Positions 8,350 through 17,992 are shown, counted from the first letter of the stretch. The stretch: DNA of 64,000 nt from Paracoccaceae bacterium (GCA_030066905.1 JASJAR010000018.1:1-64000); one strand, 5' to 3'. The notes: generated by a model from the sequence alone, not told the origin. Translations and numbers: made by a program.

Positions 8350-9319
8350 GCCGCTCGCGTCGGTGGTCATCACGACCCACAACGAAGCCGACGGCATCGG
8401 CGCGACGCTGGCGAGCCTCGCGGCCCAGATCGAAGCCCCGGCCTTCGAGATCGTCCTCGTCGACGACCGAAGCACCGATGACACCGTTGCCATTGTGAAG
8501 GCGGCGGGCGTTCCGAACCTCCGCCTTCTCCGCAACGCGCCGGACCCCGCCGCCCCGCTGACCACCCGCCAACAGGCGCTCGATCTGGCGTTCCGGGAGT
8601 CCCGCGGAGCGGTCGTCCTGACGCTCGACGGCGACACGGCGGTTCCCGCCAGGTGGCTGGCGGAGATGTCGGCCCCGATCCTCGGCGGCCGCGCCCGTGC
8701 CGTCGCCGGCCCCATCACCTTCGCCCCCGACAACACCGCCGTCGCGCGCTGGCAGGTTGCGGATGCGGCGTATTACTGGCAGGTCGCCGCCCTTCTGGCA
8801 CCCTTTGGCGGCGGCGGCGTGTTCTTCGGCAATTTCGCGTTCGACGCGCGCCTGTACCGCGAGACCGGCGGGTTTGCCGCCATCGGCGGGGCGCTCACCG
8901 AGGACCTCGCCTTTGCCCGGGCGATCCAGTCCCGGGGCGAGCGGATTGCGTTTCTCAGGGGCGCGGGGCCCGTGGCGGTCGCCCCCTGCCCCGATGTCGA
9001 GGCCCTGATCGGGCGCACCTTGCGCATCTCCCAAGGCCCGCTCTCGCTGCTGTCGGCGGTGCTCACGATCTGGCCGCTGACCCTCCTTCTGACGGCGCTT
9101 CTCGCCCCTATCGGCGGCGTGTTCCCTTGGCTCTTTGCGGCGCGCTACGCGCTGGGAGCGGGCGTCGTGCGCCTCGCCATCGCGCGCGCCGGGGCCCGGG
9201 CGCGCGGGCTCAACTGGCTCACCTACGAGCCCCTGGCCTTCGCCCTCGCCGCCGGCGTCTTGCCCCGGGTGGCACGCGGCACCAAGTCAGACTGGGGAGG
9301 GCGGAGCTATGACAGATAA
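8342..9319 (+). CDS. Family 2 glycosyltransferase
   Basis: A 325-residue GT-A glycosyltransferase. VVITTHNEADG at 8-18 opens the fold, DDRST near 41 and LDGDT near 96 hold the metal and sugar-nucleotide aspartates, and LTEDLAFA near 180-187 has the ED catalytic-base motif. Two hydrophobic segments near 240-285 suggest membrane attachment and a lipid-linked acceptor. The start overlaps the end of the LpxB-related gene and its stop overlaps the following GNAT gene by 11 nt. Specificity cannot be read from the sequence. Confidence 0.82.
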   Translation: MDEPLASVVITTHNEADGIGATLASLAAQIEAPAFEIVLVDDRSTDDTVAIVKAAGVPNLRLLRNAPDPAAPLTTRQQALDLAFRESRGAVVLTLDGDTAVPARWLAEMSAPILGGRARAVAGPITFAPDNTAVARWQVADAAYYWQVAALLAPFGGGGVFFGNFAFDARLYRETGGFAAIGGALTEDLAFARAIQSRGERIAFLRGAGPVAVAPCPDVEALIGRTLRISQGPLSLLSAVLTIWPLTLLLTALLAPIGGVFPWLFAARYALGAGVVRLAIARAGARARGLNWLTYEPLAFALAAGVLPRVARGTKSDWGGRSYDR

Positions 9320-10049
9320 ATCCACACCCCTCATCCGCCCCTACCGGCCGTCCGACCGCGACGCCGTGCGCCGCATCTGCTGCGACACCGCCTACCGCAA
9401 CAAGGGGGCGGAACTCTATTTCGAGGATCGCGAGATCCACGCCGATTACTGGTCGAGCTACTACACCGACATGACCCCGGCGGAAGTGCAGGTCGTTGAG
9501 ATGGACGGCCGGGTTATCGGCTATTTCTTCGGCTGCCCCGACACACCGCGCTATCGCCGCGCCATGGCCCGGCGGATCGTGCCCTGGGCCATCGCGCGGG
9601 CGCTTTGGCGCATCGCCACCGGGCGCTACAGGAAGCCGATGTCGCGGCGCTACATCTGGTTCATGATCACCAGAGCCCCAGCCGAGGAGGCGCGGATCGA
9701 CATCCACCGCTTCCCCGCCCATTACCATTGCAACATCACCGAGGACGGACGCGGCCATAAGCTCTATTCGACGCTGACGCTGGCCTATCTCGACCGGTTG
9801 GAGGCGGCTGGCGTCACCGGTATCCACGGCCATATCACCGAGCCCGCCAAAGCCGGGCTTTGGGACCTCTTCGACCGCCAGTTCAGCGAAGGCTACGACA
9901 GTTCGAAGAGCTACCGCGCCGAAAAACCCACCAAGATCAACGACGTGCTCCTTGGGGACGATAGCCCGCTCGTCAACCGCGTCTGGGGCTGCGACATCCC
10001 CACGTTCCGGGCCTTCGTGACGTTCCTGCGCGACAGGATGCGGATCTGA
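9309..10049 (+). CDS. GNAT family N-acetyltransferase
   Basis: A 246-residue protein with a GNAT-like core: RPYRPSDRDAVRRIC at the N-terminus, VEMDGRVIGYFFG in the middle strand pair and a later HCNITEDGRG strand. In this cluster it could N-acylate an amino sugar on a glycolipid, but no substrate evidence is visible. A 20-residue basic amphipathic stretch (about 80-105) might contact the membrane. The ATG at 9309 has GGAGGGCGGAG upstream and overlaps the glycosyltransferase stop. The next gene starts 52 bp downstream on the same strand. Confidence 0.65.
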   Translation: MTDKSTPLIRPYRPSDRDAVRRICCDTAYRNKGAELYFEDREIHADYWSSYYTDMTPAEVQVVEMDGRVIGYFFGCPDTPRYRRAMARRIVPWAIARALWRIATGRYRKPMSRRYIWFMITRAPAEEARIDIHRFPAHYHCNITEDGRGHKLYSTLTLAYLDRLEAAGVTGIHGHITEPAKAGLWDLFDRQFSEGYDSSKSYRAEKPTKINDVLLGDDSPLVNRVWGCDIPTFRAFVTFLRDRMRI

Positions 10050-10101
10050 CAGCGGAGAGGGTTGAAAAGCGCGGTGCGAAGGGCGAAGTCGCTCTGGGAT
10101 C

Positions 10102-11361
10102 ATGGGACAGGTCATCATCACCGTAAACGGCCCGGGCGAGATCTCGGCCTGGCTGACGCCTCTCTCCCGGGCGATCAAGGCGGCTAGCCCGGAGACGGGC
10201 GTGCTTGCCTGTCTGATGCCTTGCGTCTTCTCCTCGGGCGCCGAGCGTTCCGTGGTGGAGCGGCTCGACAGCGTCGATGCCGTCGCCGGGATCGCCGAAA
10301 GCTTCGGTCTGATCTTCCGCAAGCGCTATCCGCCGGGCTTCGCCGCCGACGAGAACAATCTGGTGCTCCACCTAGGCGGTGAGCTTGTCCTGTCGCTGCT
10401 TCTCGCCCGGAGGCTCGGCGCCCCGGCCTTTGCCTATATCGAACACCCCGCGCCGATCCTGAAGCGGTTCGAACGGGTGTTCTATAACGGGCTCAACAAG
10501 ATGCCTGCGAAAGTTGGCCGCCGGCCCACCGAGCCGATGGGCGAGATGATGGTCGATTCGGCCCTGGCCAAGACCGCCGGCAGCGGTCCCAGTGCGCGCG
10601 AGCAAAAAACCATCGCGATCGTTCCCGGCAGCCGGGCCTACATGGCCGAGTTCCTTCTGCCCTATTTCGCCGAAGCCGCCGACCGGATCGCCGCGTCCCG
10701 GCCGGACATCTCCTTCGTGCTGCCGACGTCCGACTATATCGACGACGCTTGGTATCGGAATTTCCCGACCCCGCCGGACGACCGGGACTGGCAGGCGAGC
10801 CCGGTGACCTATCGCGAGGACGGTGCTGGCGCATGGTTCGAAACAGCGAAGGGCACCCGGATCGCGATCCGCGGCAATGCGGAGGTGCTCCGCCGCGCCG
10901 GGGTGGCGGTGACGCTGCCGGGGACGAATACCGGCGAGCTCGCCGCCTCGGGCATTCCGATGGTGACCGTTCTTCCGACCTACCGCTATTGCGCCGAAGG
11001 CGTCCCGCTGCCGGGTCTTGCGGGCCACGTCGCCCACATCCCCATCGTGGGCCGCGAAATCAAGGTCTTCGCCGCCGGTCTGGCCCTGAAGAAGAGCCGG
11101 CTTCTGTCGATCCCGAGCCGCCGGATGGGCCGCCGGATCGCCCCCGAACTGATCGGCCGCGATCTCCATGATGCGATCTGCCGCGAGGTGATAGCGCTGG
11201 TCGACGACGAGGCTCGGGCGACCGCCACGGCGGTCCGCGAGGCGATGGGCCCGGCGGGGGCCGCGGATCGGCTCGCCGCTGCCGTCCTCGAACGGCTGAG
11301 GACCGCCGAAAGCGCAAGGGCAAGGGCAGTCGCACCGCCCACGACAGGCGCTCAGGTCTGA
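10102..11361 (+). CDS. Divergent LpxB-like glycosyltransferase
   Basis: A 419-residue GT-B protein, the second LpxB-related gene of the cluster but clearly different from the first. NGPGEISAW at residues 9-17 stands where LpxB has its GExSGD loop, IVPGSR near 171 matches the LpxB LLPGSR strand, and TLPGTNTGELAASGIP near 272-287 matches the donor-binding SGTxTLE segment. It may join two acylated amino sugars or add a hexose to a lipid carrier. Its last 10 bp overlap the convergent DUF3108 gene, so the rightward operon ends here. Confidence 0.7.
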   Translation: MGQVIITVNGPGEISAWLTPLSRAIKAASPETGVLACLMPCVFSSGAERSVVERLDSVDAVAGIAESFGLIFRKRYPPGFAADENNLVLHLGGELVLSLLLARRLGAPAFAYIEHPAPILKRFERVFYNGLNKMPAKVGRRPTEPMGEMMVDSALAKTAGSGPSAREQKTIAIVPGSRAYMAEFLLPYFAEAADRIAASRPDISFVLPTSDYIDDAWYRNFPTPPDDRDWQASPVTYREDGAGAWFETAKGTRIAIRGNAEVLRRAGVAVTLPGTNTGELAASGIPMVTVLPTYRYCAEGVPLPGLAGHVAHIPIVGREIKVFAAGLALKKSRLLSIPSRRMGRRIAPELIGRDLHDAICREVIALVDDEARATATAVREAMGPAGAADRLAAAVLERLRTAESARARAVAPPTTGAQV

Positions 11362-12101
11362 GGCCGTCGCTCGAGCCGCACCACCCCGTAAACCGTTTCG
11401 AGGTCGACCGCGACGGCCCGGAAATCCCCGTCCTCCCGGGCGGCATAGACGAGCCGGAACGGGAAAACCGGGCGGTCCCGCAACTCGGCGGCGGAGAAGC
11501 CGGCGATCCGGCGGTACTCGGCGGCACAGGTCACGATGTCGGCGCTACGGGTTTCCACGCGCATCGTCACCTGGGTCCGCCGGACGCCATCATAGGCCAG
11601 CGCGTCGTAGCGGCAGACCTCCGCCGCCGGGACGTCCTTTAGGAGCGTATAGAGCATTGTCATCAGGTCGATGGTGTCGCCCTGGGCAGCCGGGTTCAGC
11701 GGCGGGCGATTGCTTTGCCGGGGCGGATCGAACCGCGGCGGTTCGGGGACACCGTTCTTGTAGGAAATCACCAAGTCGGTCGAGCGTGCCCCGATATTCG
11801 CACTTTCTTCATAAACTTCAGGGATGTATTCGCCGTTCCTCACGCTCCCGCGCGATTTCGCGTCATAGCGAACATCGGCCAGCGCACCGATGAACCCCGT
11901 GCTGCGCAACTGCCCGGCGGTCGAATACCGGCCGCGATCCTCGATGCCCGAAAACGCGAACACCCCGACCTTGAGCGCCCCGAGATAGATGTCGAACACG
12001 CCGCGATCCTGCGCTTCGGAGGCCCCCCCGCCGAGGGTCATCGCGACAGAAATGCAGGCGCCGAGGCAAAGGCGGCGGATTGTGGGTGACCGCTTGGGCA
12101 T
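11352..12101 (-). CDS. DUF3108 domain-containing exported protein
   Basis: A 249-residue protein with a Sec signal peptide (basic MPKRSPTIRR start, hydrophobic core and a GGASEAQD cleavage region). The mature part has the DUF3108 pattern of a repeated beta-sandwich: FDIYLGALKVGVFAFSG, then YDAKSRGSVRNG, then a C-terminal strand series ending VRLERR. Family function is unknown; such proteins are periplasmic. The start was chosen at ATG 12101 because of the signal peptide; the frame is open 28 codons further upstream. Confidence 0.75.
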   Translation of the reverse strand: MPKRSPTIRRLCLGACISVAMTLGGGASEAQDRGVFDIYLGALKVGVFAFSGIEDRGRYSTAGQLRSTGFIGALADVRYDAKSRGSVRNGEYIPEVYEESANIGARSTDLVISYKNGVPEPPRFDPPRQSNRPPLNPAAQGDTIDLMTMLYTLLKDVPAAEVCRYDALAYDGVRRTQVTMRVETRSADIVTCAAEYRRIAGFSAAELRDRPVFPFRLVYAAREDGDFRAVAVDLETVYGVVRLERRPQT

Positions 12102-12129
12102 GAGATCTCCGACTGGCAAACCACAGTTT

Positions 12130-12152
12130 GATGTTCCGCGCGGGGCTGTCAA
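12130..12152 (-). promoter_or_regulatory. Possible promoter for the DUF3108 gene
   Basis: On the minus strand a perfect TTGACA (12147-12152) lies about 50 bp before the start codon. A convincing -10 is lacking: AAACTG or CAAACT at 16-17 bp spacing. Confidence 0.3.
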
Positions 12153-12237
12153 ATCAACTGCGGCGCTGGAACCGGGGTTTTCCACCGACGCGCGGTCGGG
12201 GTATCAGGCCGGTGAGGCAAGCCCAGGGAGCCCGCCC

Positions 12238-12786
12238 ATGGACATTGAACCGACCGCCATCGAGGGCGTGGTGATCGTAACACCAAAGCGCCATGGCGAC
12301 GCGCGGGGGTTCTTCAGCGAAACATGGAACGTGGCAGCGCTCGCCGCGCGCGGCTACGACTGGGCATTCGTGCAGGACAATCAGTCGCTTTCGGCGGCGA
12401 AAGGCACCGTTCGCGGCCTCCACTATCAGGCGCCGCCCCACGCCCAGGCCAAGCTCGTCCGCTGCGGGCGGGGGGCGGTTTGGGATGTGGCGGTCGATGT
12501 CCGGCCGGGCAGCGCAACCTACGCGCAATGGGTCGGCGTCGAGCTTTCGGCCGATAATGGCCGCCAGCTCTACATCCCCGAAGGCTTCCTTCACGGCTTC
12601 TCGACCCTGACCGAGAACGCCGAACTCCTCTACAAATGCTCGGCTCCCTACAACGGCGCAGCCGACGGGGCGGTGCGTTTCGACAGCGCCGCCCTCGGCA
12701 TCGACTGGAAGCTCGACGGCCCGCCGGTTCTCTCCGACAAGGACCTGGCCGCACCCGAATTCGAGGACTGGACCAGCCCGTTCTGA
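12238..12786 (+). CDS. rfbC: dTDP-4-dehydrorhamnose 3,5-epimerase
   Basis: A 182-residue RmlC cupin. GDARGFFSETW near 20-30, VQDNQSLSAAKGTVRGLHYQ (about 45-64, with the catalytic His of RGLHYQ), the VWDVAVDVR strand and IPEGFLHGF near 117-125 are all family hallmarks. It inverts C3 and C5 of dTDP-4-keto-6-deoxyglucose in the dTDP-L-rhamnose pathway. It is the first gene of rfbCBDA; 144 bp separate it from rfbB. Confidence 0.95.
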   Translation: MDIEPTAIEGVVIVTPKRHGDARGFFSETWNVAALAARGYDWAFVQDNQSLSAAKGTVRGLHYQAPPHAQAKLVRCGRGAVWDVAVDVRPGSATYAQWVGVELSADNGRQLYIPEGFLHGFSTLTENAELLYKCSAPYNGAADGAVRFDSAALGIDWKLDGPPVLSDKDLAAPEFEDWTSPF

Positions 12787-12930
12787 CCGCGCCGACGACA
12801 GTCCGCGGGCGATGGCGACGATTGTCGGCAACCCGCACGGCACGGTGAGGCCGACTTGCCGCTCCCACGGGGCTTGGGCTAGCACTATGCGGCGAGGGCA
12901 ACCGCCTCGCGACAGGATAGGATCCGTAGC

Positions 12931-13965
12931 GTGAAACTCCTTGTCACAGGTGGCGCAGGCTTCATCGGCTCTGCGGTCGTGCGCCTCGCTGTCGCCCGCG
13001 GTTACGACGTCGTCAATCTCGATGCGCTGACCTATGCGGGGTCTCTGACCAATGTCGCCTCGGTGGCGGACGCCCCGGGCTATGTCTTTGAGAAGGCCGA
13101 TATTCGCGACCGCCCGGCACTTGCCCGGATCTTTGCAGATCACGCCCCCGAGGCGGTGATGCATCTTGCCGCCGAAAGCCATGTGGACCGGTCCATCGAC
13201 GGCCCTGCGGCCTTCATCGAGACCAATGTGACGGGGACGATGAACCTTCTCGAAGCCGCGCGGGCCCATTGGGACGAGACCGGACGCCCCGAACGCTTCA
13301 GGTTTCACCACATTTCGACGGACGAGGTCTTCGGCTCGCTCGGGCCAGAAGGCCAGTTCACCGAAGACACTCCCTATGACCCGCGCAGCCCCTATTCCGC
13401 GTCCAAAGCCGCCTCCGACCATCTCGTCCGCGCTTGGCACGAAACCTACGGCCTGCCGGTGGTGCTGACGAACTGTTCGAACAATTACGGGCCCTACCAC
13501 TTCCCCGAAAAGCTCATCCCCGTCGCGATCCTCGCGGCCCTCGAAGGCCGGCCGATCCCGGTCTATGGCCGGGGCGAGAACGTGCGCGACTGGCTTTATG
13601 TCGAGGACCACGCCGACGCGCTCCTGACGGTGCTGGAACGCGGCGCGGTTGGCCGGAGCTACAACATCGGCGGCGAGAACGAGGCGCGCAACATCGATCT
13701 CGTGCGGACGATCTGCCGGCTTCTCGACGCGCGACGTCCCGAAGCGGCTCCGCACGACCGCCTGATCGAGTTCGTGGATGACCGGCCGGGCCACGACCTA
13801 CGTTATGCCATCGACCCGAGCCGTATCCGCGAGGAGCTGGGTTGGCAGCCGAGCGTGACGCTCGACGACGGGCTCGCGAAGACCGTGGATTGGTTCCTCG
13901 CAAACGAAAGCTGGTGGGCCCTTTTGCGGGCGGTCGCTGCCGAACGGCGGGGGACCAAGGCGTGA
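12931..13965 (+). CDS. rfbB: dTDP-glucose 4,6-dehydratase
   Basis: A 344-residue RmlB extended [12 protein letters not shown] at 6-14 binds [18 protein letters not shown] near 85-99 is the RmlB signature, STDEVFG near 131 carries the Asp/Glu pair and YSASKAASD near 156-164 the YxxxK. It makes dTDP-4-keto-6-deoxyglucose from dTDP-glucose. Translation starts at GTG 12931 and the stop overlaps the rfbD start by 4 nt (GTGA). Confidence 0.95.
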   Translation: MKLLVTGGAGFIGSAVVRLAVARGYDVVNLDALTYAGSLTNVASVADAPGYVFEKADIRDRPALARIFADHAPEAVMHLAAESHVDRSIDGPAAFIETNVTGTMNLLEAARAHWDETGRPERFRFHHISTDEVFGSLGPEGQFTEDTPYDPRSPYSASKAASDHLVRAWHETYGLPVVLTNCSNNYGPYHFPEKLIPVAILAALEGRPIPVYGRGENVRDWLYVEDHADALLTVLERGAVGRSYNIGGENEARNIDLVRTICRLLDARRPEAAPHDRLIEFVDDRPGHDLRYAIDPSRIREELGWQPSVTLDDGLAKTVDWFLANESWWALLRAVAAERRGTKA

Positions 13966-14819
13966 AGATCGCGGTGTTCGGCGGCAGCGGCCAGGTGGCC
14001 ACCGAGCTGGCCCGGCGGATGCCGGACGGCGTCACACTTGAGCGGATCGGCCGGGACCGGGCGGATTTTGCGCGGCCCAAGGAGGTTTACGACGTCACCC
14101 GGGCCCTTGACGTGGACGCCATCGTCAACGCGGCGGCCTACACCGCTGTCGACAAGGCCGAAGAAGAGGGGCTACTGGCGACGACGATTAACGGAACGTC
14201 CGTTGGCTCTCTGGCGAAGGCAAGCGCCGAAATCGGGACGCCGGTCGTTCACATCTCGACCGATTATGTCTTTTCCGGTGAGGGCGACCGGCCTTGGAAG
14301 CCCGATGACCCGCTGGCGCCGAAGGGTCTTTACGGCAAGAGCAAGCTGATTGGAGAGAAGGAACTGGTCAAATTTGGCGACACCTATGTCGTCCTGCGCA
14401 CCTCCTGGGTGTTCAGCGCCCACGGGTCGAACTTCGTGAAGACGATGCTGCGGCTGGGCTCCGAGCGCGATGTCCTGCGCATCGTCGACGATCAGGTCGG
14501 CGGGCCAACACCGGCGGCCGCCATCGCCGATGCCTGCTACGGGGTTGCCGCGGCCCTCGTCGGCGGGGCCCCCGGCGGGGTCCACCATTTCGCCGGTGCG
14601 CCCGACATCTCCTGGGCAGGTTTCGCCTCCGAGATCTTTACCGCGGCTGGGCTCGCGACGCAGGTCGATCGGATTGGCTCGTCGGACTATCCCACGCCGG
14701 CCGAACGACCGAAGAACTCACGGCTCGATTGCCGGTCGCTCGGCGAGACCTATGGCATCGCCCGCCCCGACTGGCGGGTGGGCCTCAACGACGTGTTGAA
14801 GGAGCTCGGGGTGACATGA
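13962..14819 (+). CDS. rfbD: dTDP-4-dehydrorhamnose reductase
   Basis: A 285-residue RmlD reductase for the last step to dTDP-L-rhamnose. [11 protein letters not shown] at 7-17 is the NAD(P) loop; [24 protein letters not shown] and YGKSKLIGE are the conserved blocks with the YxxxK pair. GTG start at 13962 overlapping rfbB and ATGA overlap with rfbA show tight coupling. Confidence 0.94.
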   Translation: MKIAVFGGSGQVATELARRMPDGVTLERIGRDRADFARPKEVYDVTRALDVDAIVNAAAYTAVDKAEEEGLLATTINGTSVGSLAKASAEIGTPVVHISTDYVFSGEGDRPWKPDDPLAPKGLYGKSKLIGEKELVKFGDTYVVLRTSWVFSAHGSNFVKTMLRLGSERDVLRIVDDQVGGPTPAAAIADACYGVAAALVGGAPGGVHHFAGAPDISWAGFASEIFTAAGLATQVDRIGSSDYPTPAERPKNSRLDCRSLGETYGIARPDWRVGLNDVLKELGVT

Positions 14820-15691
14820 CCCAGCGCAAAGGCATCATCCTCGCCGGCGGCAGCGGCACCCGGCTTTACCCGATCACAATCGGCGTGTCGAAACAGCTGA
14901 TGCCGATCTACGACAAGCCGATGATCTACTACCCGATGTCGGTGCTGATGCTGGCGGGCATCCGCGAGATCGCGGTTATCACCACCCCGGAGGATCAGGC
15001 GCAGTTCCAGAAACTGATGGGCGACGGGTCGGCCTGGGGCCTCAGCTTCGACTGGATCGTCCAGCCCTCGCCGGACGGTCTGGCACAGGCCTATCTCCTG
15101 GCAGAGGCGTTCCTCGCCGGTGCGCCGTCGGCGATGGTGCTCGGCGACAACGTGTTTTTCGGCCATGGGCTGCCCGAAGTGCTCGCCCGCGCGGACGGCC
15201 AGGGCACGGGCGGAACCGTCTTCGGTTACCGCGTCGCCGACCCCCAGCGCTACGGGGTCGTCGACTTTGACGGGGATACCGTGCGGGGCATCGTCGAAAA
15301 GCCGGAGGTGCCGCCTTCGGACTATGCGGTGACGGGCCTTTACTTCCTAGACGGCACCGCGCCGGAACGCGCACGGGGGGTCGAACCGTCGGACCGGGGC
15401 GAGCTTGAGATCACCTCGTTGCTCGAAACCTACCTCGCCGACGGTGCGCTGACGGTCGAAAAAATGGGCCGCGGCTATGCCTGGCTCGACACCGGGACCC
15501 ATGCCTCGCTGCTCGAAGCGGGGAACTTCGTGCGCACTATCGAGGAGCGCCAGGGCCAGCAGATCGGGTCGCCCGAGGAGATCGCCTATTCCCAGGGCTG
15601 GATCGACGGCGACACATTACGACGCGCCGCCGAACGGTTCGGCAAGTCAAGCTACGGGCGCTACCTCGAACGGCTTCTCGACGGCGCCTAG
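14816..15691 (+). CDS. rfbA: Glucose-1-phosphate thymidylyltransferase
   Basis: A 291-residue RmlA. GIILAGGSGTRLYPIT at 6-21 is the nucleotidyltransferase loop, VSKQLMPIYDKPMIYYP follows, LGDNVFFG near 109 holds the catalytic Asp, and EKP plus WLDTGTH complete the family pattern. It forms dTDP-glucose and is usually feedback-inhibited by dTDP-rhamnose. Last gene of the rhamnose operon. Confidence 0.95.
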   Translation: MTQRKGIILAGGSGTRLYPITIGVSKQLMPIYDKPMIYYPMSVLMLAGIREIAVITTPEDQAQFQKLMGDGSAWGLSFDWIVQPSPDGLAQAYLLAEAFLAGAPSAMVLGDNVFFGHGLPEVLARADGQGTGGTVFGYRVADPQRYGVVDFDGDTVRGIVEKPEVPPSDYAVTGLYFLDGTAPERARGVEPSDRGELEITSLLETYLADGALTVEKMGRGYAWLDTGTHASLLEAGNFVRTIEERQGQQIGSPEEIAYSQGWIDGDTLRRAAERFGKSSYGRYLERLLDGA

Positions 15692-15783
15692 AACGGAACG
15701 GGCGGCTTCGGGCAGAAGCCGACGTCGGCTCCCCTCGCCCCGGACGCAATCGGGGCCCCGACCGAAGAGAACGCACCACCCGC

Positions 15784-15812
15784 GGGTCAGGCCCGGGACG
15801 GGCGCCTGAGGA
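15784..15812 (-). repeat. Copy of the dispersed GC-rich intergenic repeat (partial, inverted)
   Basis: Read on the minus strand this matches the repeat core CCCGTCCCGGGCCTGACCC. It lies in the 169-bp gap between rfbA and the convergent beta-barrel gene. The remainder of the gap is GC-rich with possible stem-loops and no gene. Confidence 0.5.
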
Positions 15813-15860
15813 TGGGCACGGGCCGCCGCCGAGCCCGGCGCGCCCGACACGCGCCCCGCG

Positions 15861-17249
15861 TCAGGGGCGCGCCGAGAAGCCCCGCGAGATCGTCACGAAC
15901 ACCGTGTTCGACGTCCGCTCGTTTTCCCCCGTCTCGTAGAGCCGGGAGTGCTCGTAGCCGGTGGAGAGCCGAACCTCCTCGGTCAGGCTGCGGTTGTAGG
16001 TCAGCGAGCCGTTGATCCGCTGCGTCGTATCGTTGTCGTCGATCACATCCTGGTTCGAGATCGACACCGCCGCGCGATAGGACGAAACCTCGTTGACCTC
16101 GCGGGTATAGGATGCGCGGCCCACCGTGTTGAGCACGGTTTCGTTGTCGCCGTTGACGGTAGCCCCCTGCCGGATCGACACGTCGAACCGACCGTCGGGC
16201 GCCAGGCGCTCGTAGCTGATCCCCAGAAGCGGCGAAACGGTGTCGCCTTCGGTGATGACGATCCCCGCATCGAGCCCCAGCGAGCCGTCGCGAAGCTCGA
16301 AATCCCGGTCGAGCCGGATTTCGTCGATCGTGCCGTTGACGGTGTAGTCGCGCTCCGCCGTGGCACCGAACGAGCCGTTCGGCAGGTCGCGGTCGAACGA
16401 GAGCCGTCCGCCGACGCCGCTTTCGGAACTGTCCGTCGCGCCGGTGCTTTCGACCTCCTGCCAGTCGACCGCTGCCGAAACGGTGGTCGCGTCGCCGAGA
16501 TCGCGGGTCAGGCTCACGCCCGCCGTGGTCCGGGTTTCTCGGGAGTTGGCCGCGTCGTCGTCTTCCGTCTCCGAATAGGTGGCCTCGATGCCGACCCGCG
16601 TGGCCGGATCGACCCGCGCGAGGACCGAGCCACTGAACGACAGCGTCTCCGAATCGATCGCGTCCGGGTCGGCGGTGTCGAAGTCCACTCCCCGCTGCTG
16701 GACGCCGAGGTTGAAGGTTAGCGGGCCATTGGAGCCGAATTCGGCCCGGGCGCCGTAGCGGTAATCGACCCGCGTCCCGGTCGTCACCGACAGGTCGAGA
16801 TCGCCCACACCGTCGAGGTCCTCGAAGATCTCGGTTGTGACGTTGCGCTGGCGGTACCGTCCGAACAGCTCGAACTCCGATCCGTCGGTGCGCATCACGT
16901 AGGAGGCCTCGACCCCGGTATCGCCAAGCTCGAACCCATCCTCGCCAAGCTCGAGCCCGGTATCGAAGCCGAGGGTGAAAGAACGCTGCCGGGTCGTCGT
17001 CGAGACGGATCCCGCGAACGAGGTGATCCCGATGATCTCCCCCTCGGCGGGATCGGTCAGGTCAGGATTGTCCGAGGCCCGGACCGTCTGGCTGACGTCG
17101 AACTCGACGACGACGCCGCCGTCCTGTGCGTTCAAGATGCCCGTAGGCGCGACCGACAGAAGTCCGATCGCGCCCAGAGTTGCGCCATAGCGCATGAAGT
17201 CCGGCGTTTTACGCCCGTCTATGTTTCTGCTCACACCTATCTCATTCAA
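15861..17249 (-). CDS. Outer-membrane beta-barrel protein of the exopolysaccharide locus
   Basis: A 462-residue exported protein. A signal-like N-terminus (ATLGAIGLLSVAPTGILNAQ, about 23-42) is followed by some 25 alternating amphipathic strands rich in Asp, Thr and aromatic residues, typical of a large outer-membrane barrel. Such proteins stand next to the Wza-like gene in exosortase/PEP-CTERM exopolysaccharide loci. It starts 8 bp inside the end of the upstream export gene, so the two are coupled. The exact family is not certain. Confidence 0.7.
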   Translation of the reverse strand: MNEIGVSRNIDGRKTPDFMRYGATLGAIGLLSVAPTGILNAQDGGVVVEFDVSQTVRASDNPDLTDPAEGEIIGITSFAGSVSTTTRQRSFTLGFDTGLELGEDGFELGDTGVEASYVMRTDGSEFELFGRYRQRNVTTEIFEDLDGVGDLDLSVTTGTRVDYRYGARAEFGSNGPLTFNLGVQQRGVDFDTADPDAIDSETLSFSGSVLARVDPATRVGIEATYSETEDDDAANSRETRTTAGVSLTRDLGDATTVSAAVDWQEVESTGATDSSESGVGGRLSFDRDLPNGSFGATAERDYTVNGTIDEIRLDRDFELRDGSLGLDAGIVITEGDTVSPLLGISYERLAPDGRFDVSIRQGATVNGDNETVLNTVGRASYTREVNEVSSYRAAVSISNQDVIDDNDTTQRINGSLTYNRSLTEEVRLSTGYEHSRLYETGENERTSNTVFVTISRGFSARP

Positions 17250-17835
17250 ACAGGCCCCTCGACGGAACGAGGATCACGTCGCCATCGGCAAGAACGATGT
17301 CCCGTGACAGGGCCCCACCCCGTGTCAAAGCGCGATAATTAATCTGGACCAGCTGCGCCGCCCCAGTTCTAGGGTTGATCCGACGAAGCTGCACCCGCTT
17401 ATCGGCAGCGAACGGCGTCAGCCCTCCGCCCATGGCCAGGGCCTGAAGGAACGTCGTCCCCCGCGGCACGGCCTGCGTTCCCGGCTCGTTCACCTCGCCG
17501 AGAAAGAACACGTCGATCGTCCGGGTCCCGACGACGGGGCGGGCTTCCACCTCGCGCACGGTGACGAAAACGTTCGGCGTGGATGCGAAATTCGGCGAGA
17601 TCGCCGATTCGAGCACCGATTCGACCTGGCTGACCGTCCGGCCGGCCACCGGCACCGAACCGGCGAACGGGAAGTTAATCGTCCCGTCCGGCAGCACCAG
17701 CACCTGTCGGTTGAGTTGCGAGTCCTCTAAGACCTCGATGGACAGCGTATCGCCCGCAGAGACGGTAAACGCCCCCTGAGCATGCGCAGCGGCAGCGGCA
17801 AAGATTGCCAACACGGCAAGAACCATTGATTTCAT
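17242..17835 (-). CDS. Wza/BexD-type polysaccharide export protein, short form
   Basis: A 197-residue protein with a Sec signal peptide (SMVLAVLAIFAAAAAHAQ). The poly-export domain follows: FTVSAGDTLSIEVLEDSQLNRQ region, VLPDGTINFPFAG and VEARPVVGTRTIDVFFLGEVNEPG, which includes a SLBB-like part. It lacks the lipobox and the C-terminal helix of Wza, so it would act as a periplasmic/outer-membrane adaptor. Start at ATG 17835; 157 bp follow the TPR lipoprotein gene upstream. Confidence 0.82.
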   Translation of the reverse strand: MKSMVLAVLAIFAAAAAHAQGAFTVSAGDTLSIEVLEDSQLNRQVLVLPDGTINFPFAGSVPVAGRTVSQVESVLESAISPNFASTPNVFVTVREVEARPVVGTRTIDVFFLGEVNEPGTQAVPRGTTFLQALAMGGGLTPFAADKRVQLRRINPRTGAAQLVQINYRALTRGGALSRDIVLADGDVILVPSRGLFE

Positions 17836-17992
17836 CGAACCATTCTCCAAGTTCGTCCCCCAGGAAGACCGTCGCTTTCGCAAACGGCCGAGTCTAGCCC
17901 GATCCTCACCTCTTCGCGTCTTTTGTTGAACCATTGGATGTCTGTGACCCGTCTGGCACGCTGTCTTATTGCAGATTTGCGAAGAGATTAAC

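Noticed and set aside
12154-13794. 546-residue open frame on the minus strand
   Set aside because: Complement of rfbC and rfbB.
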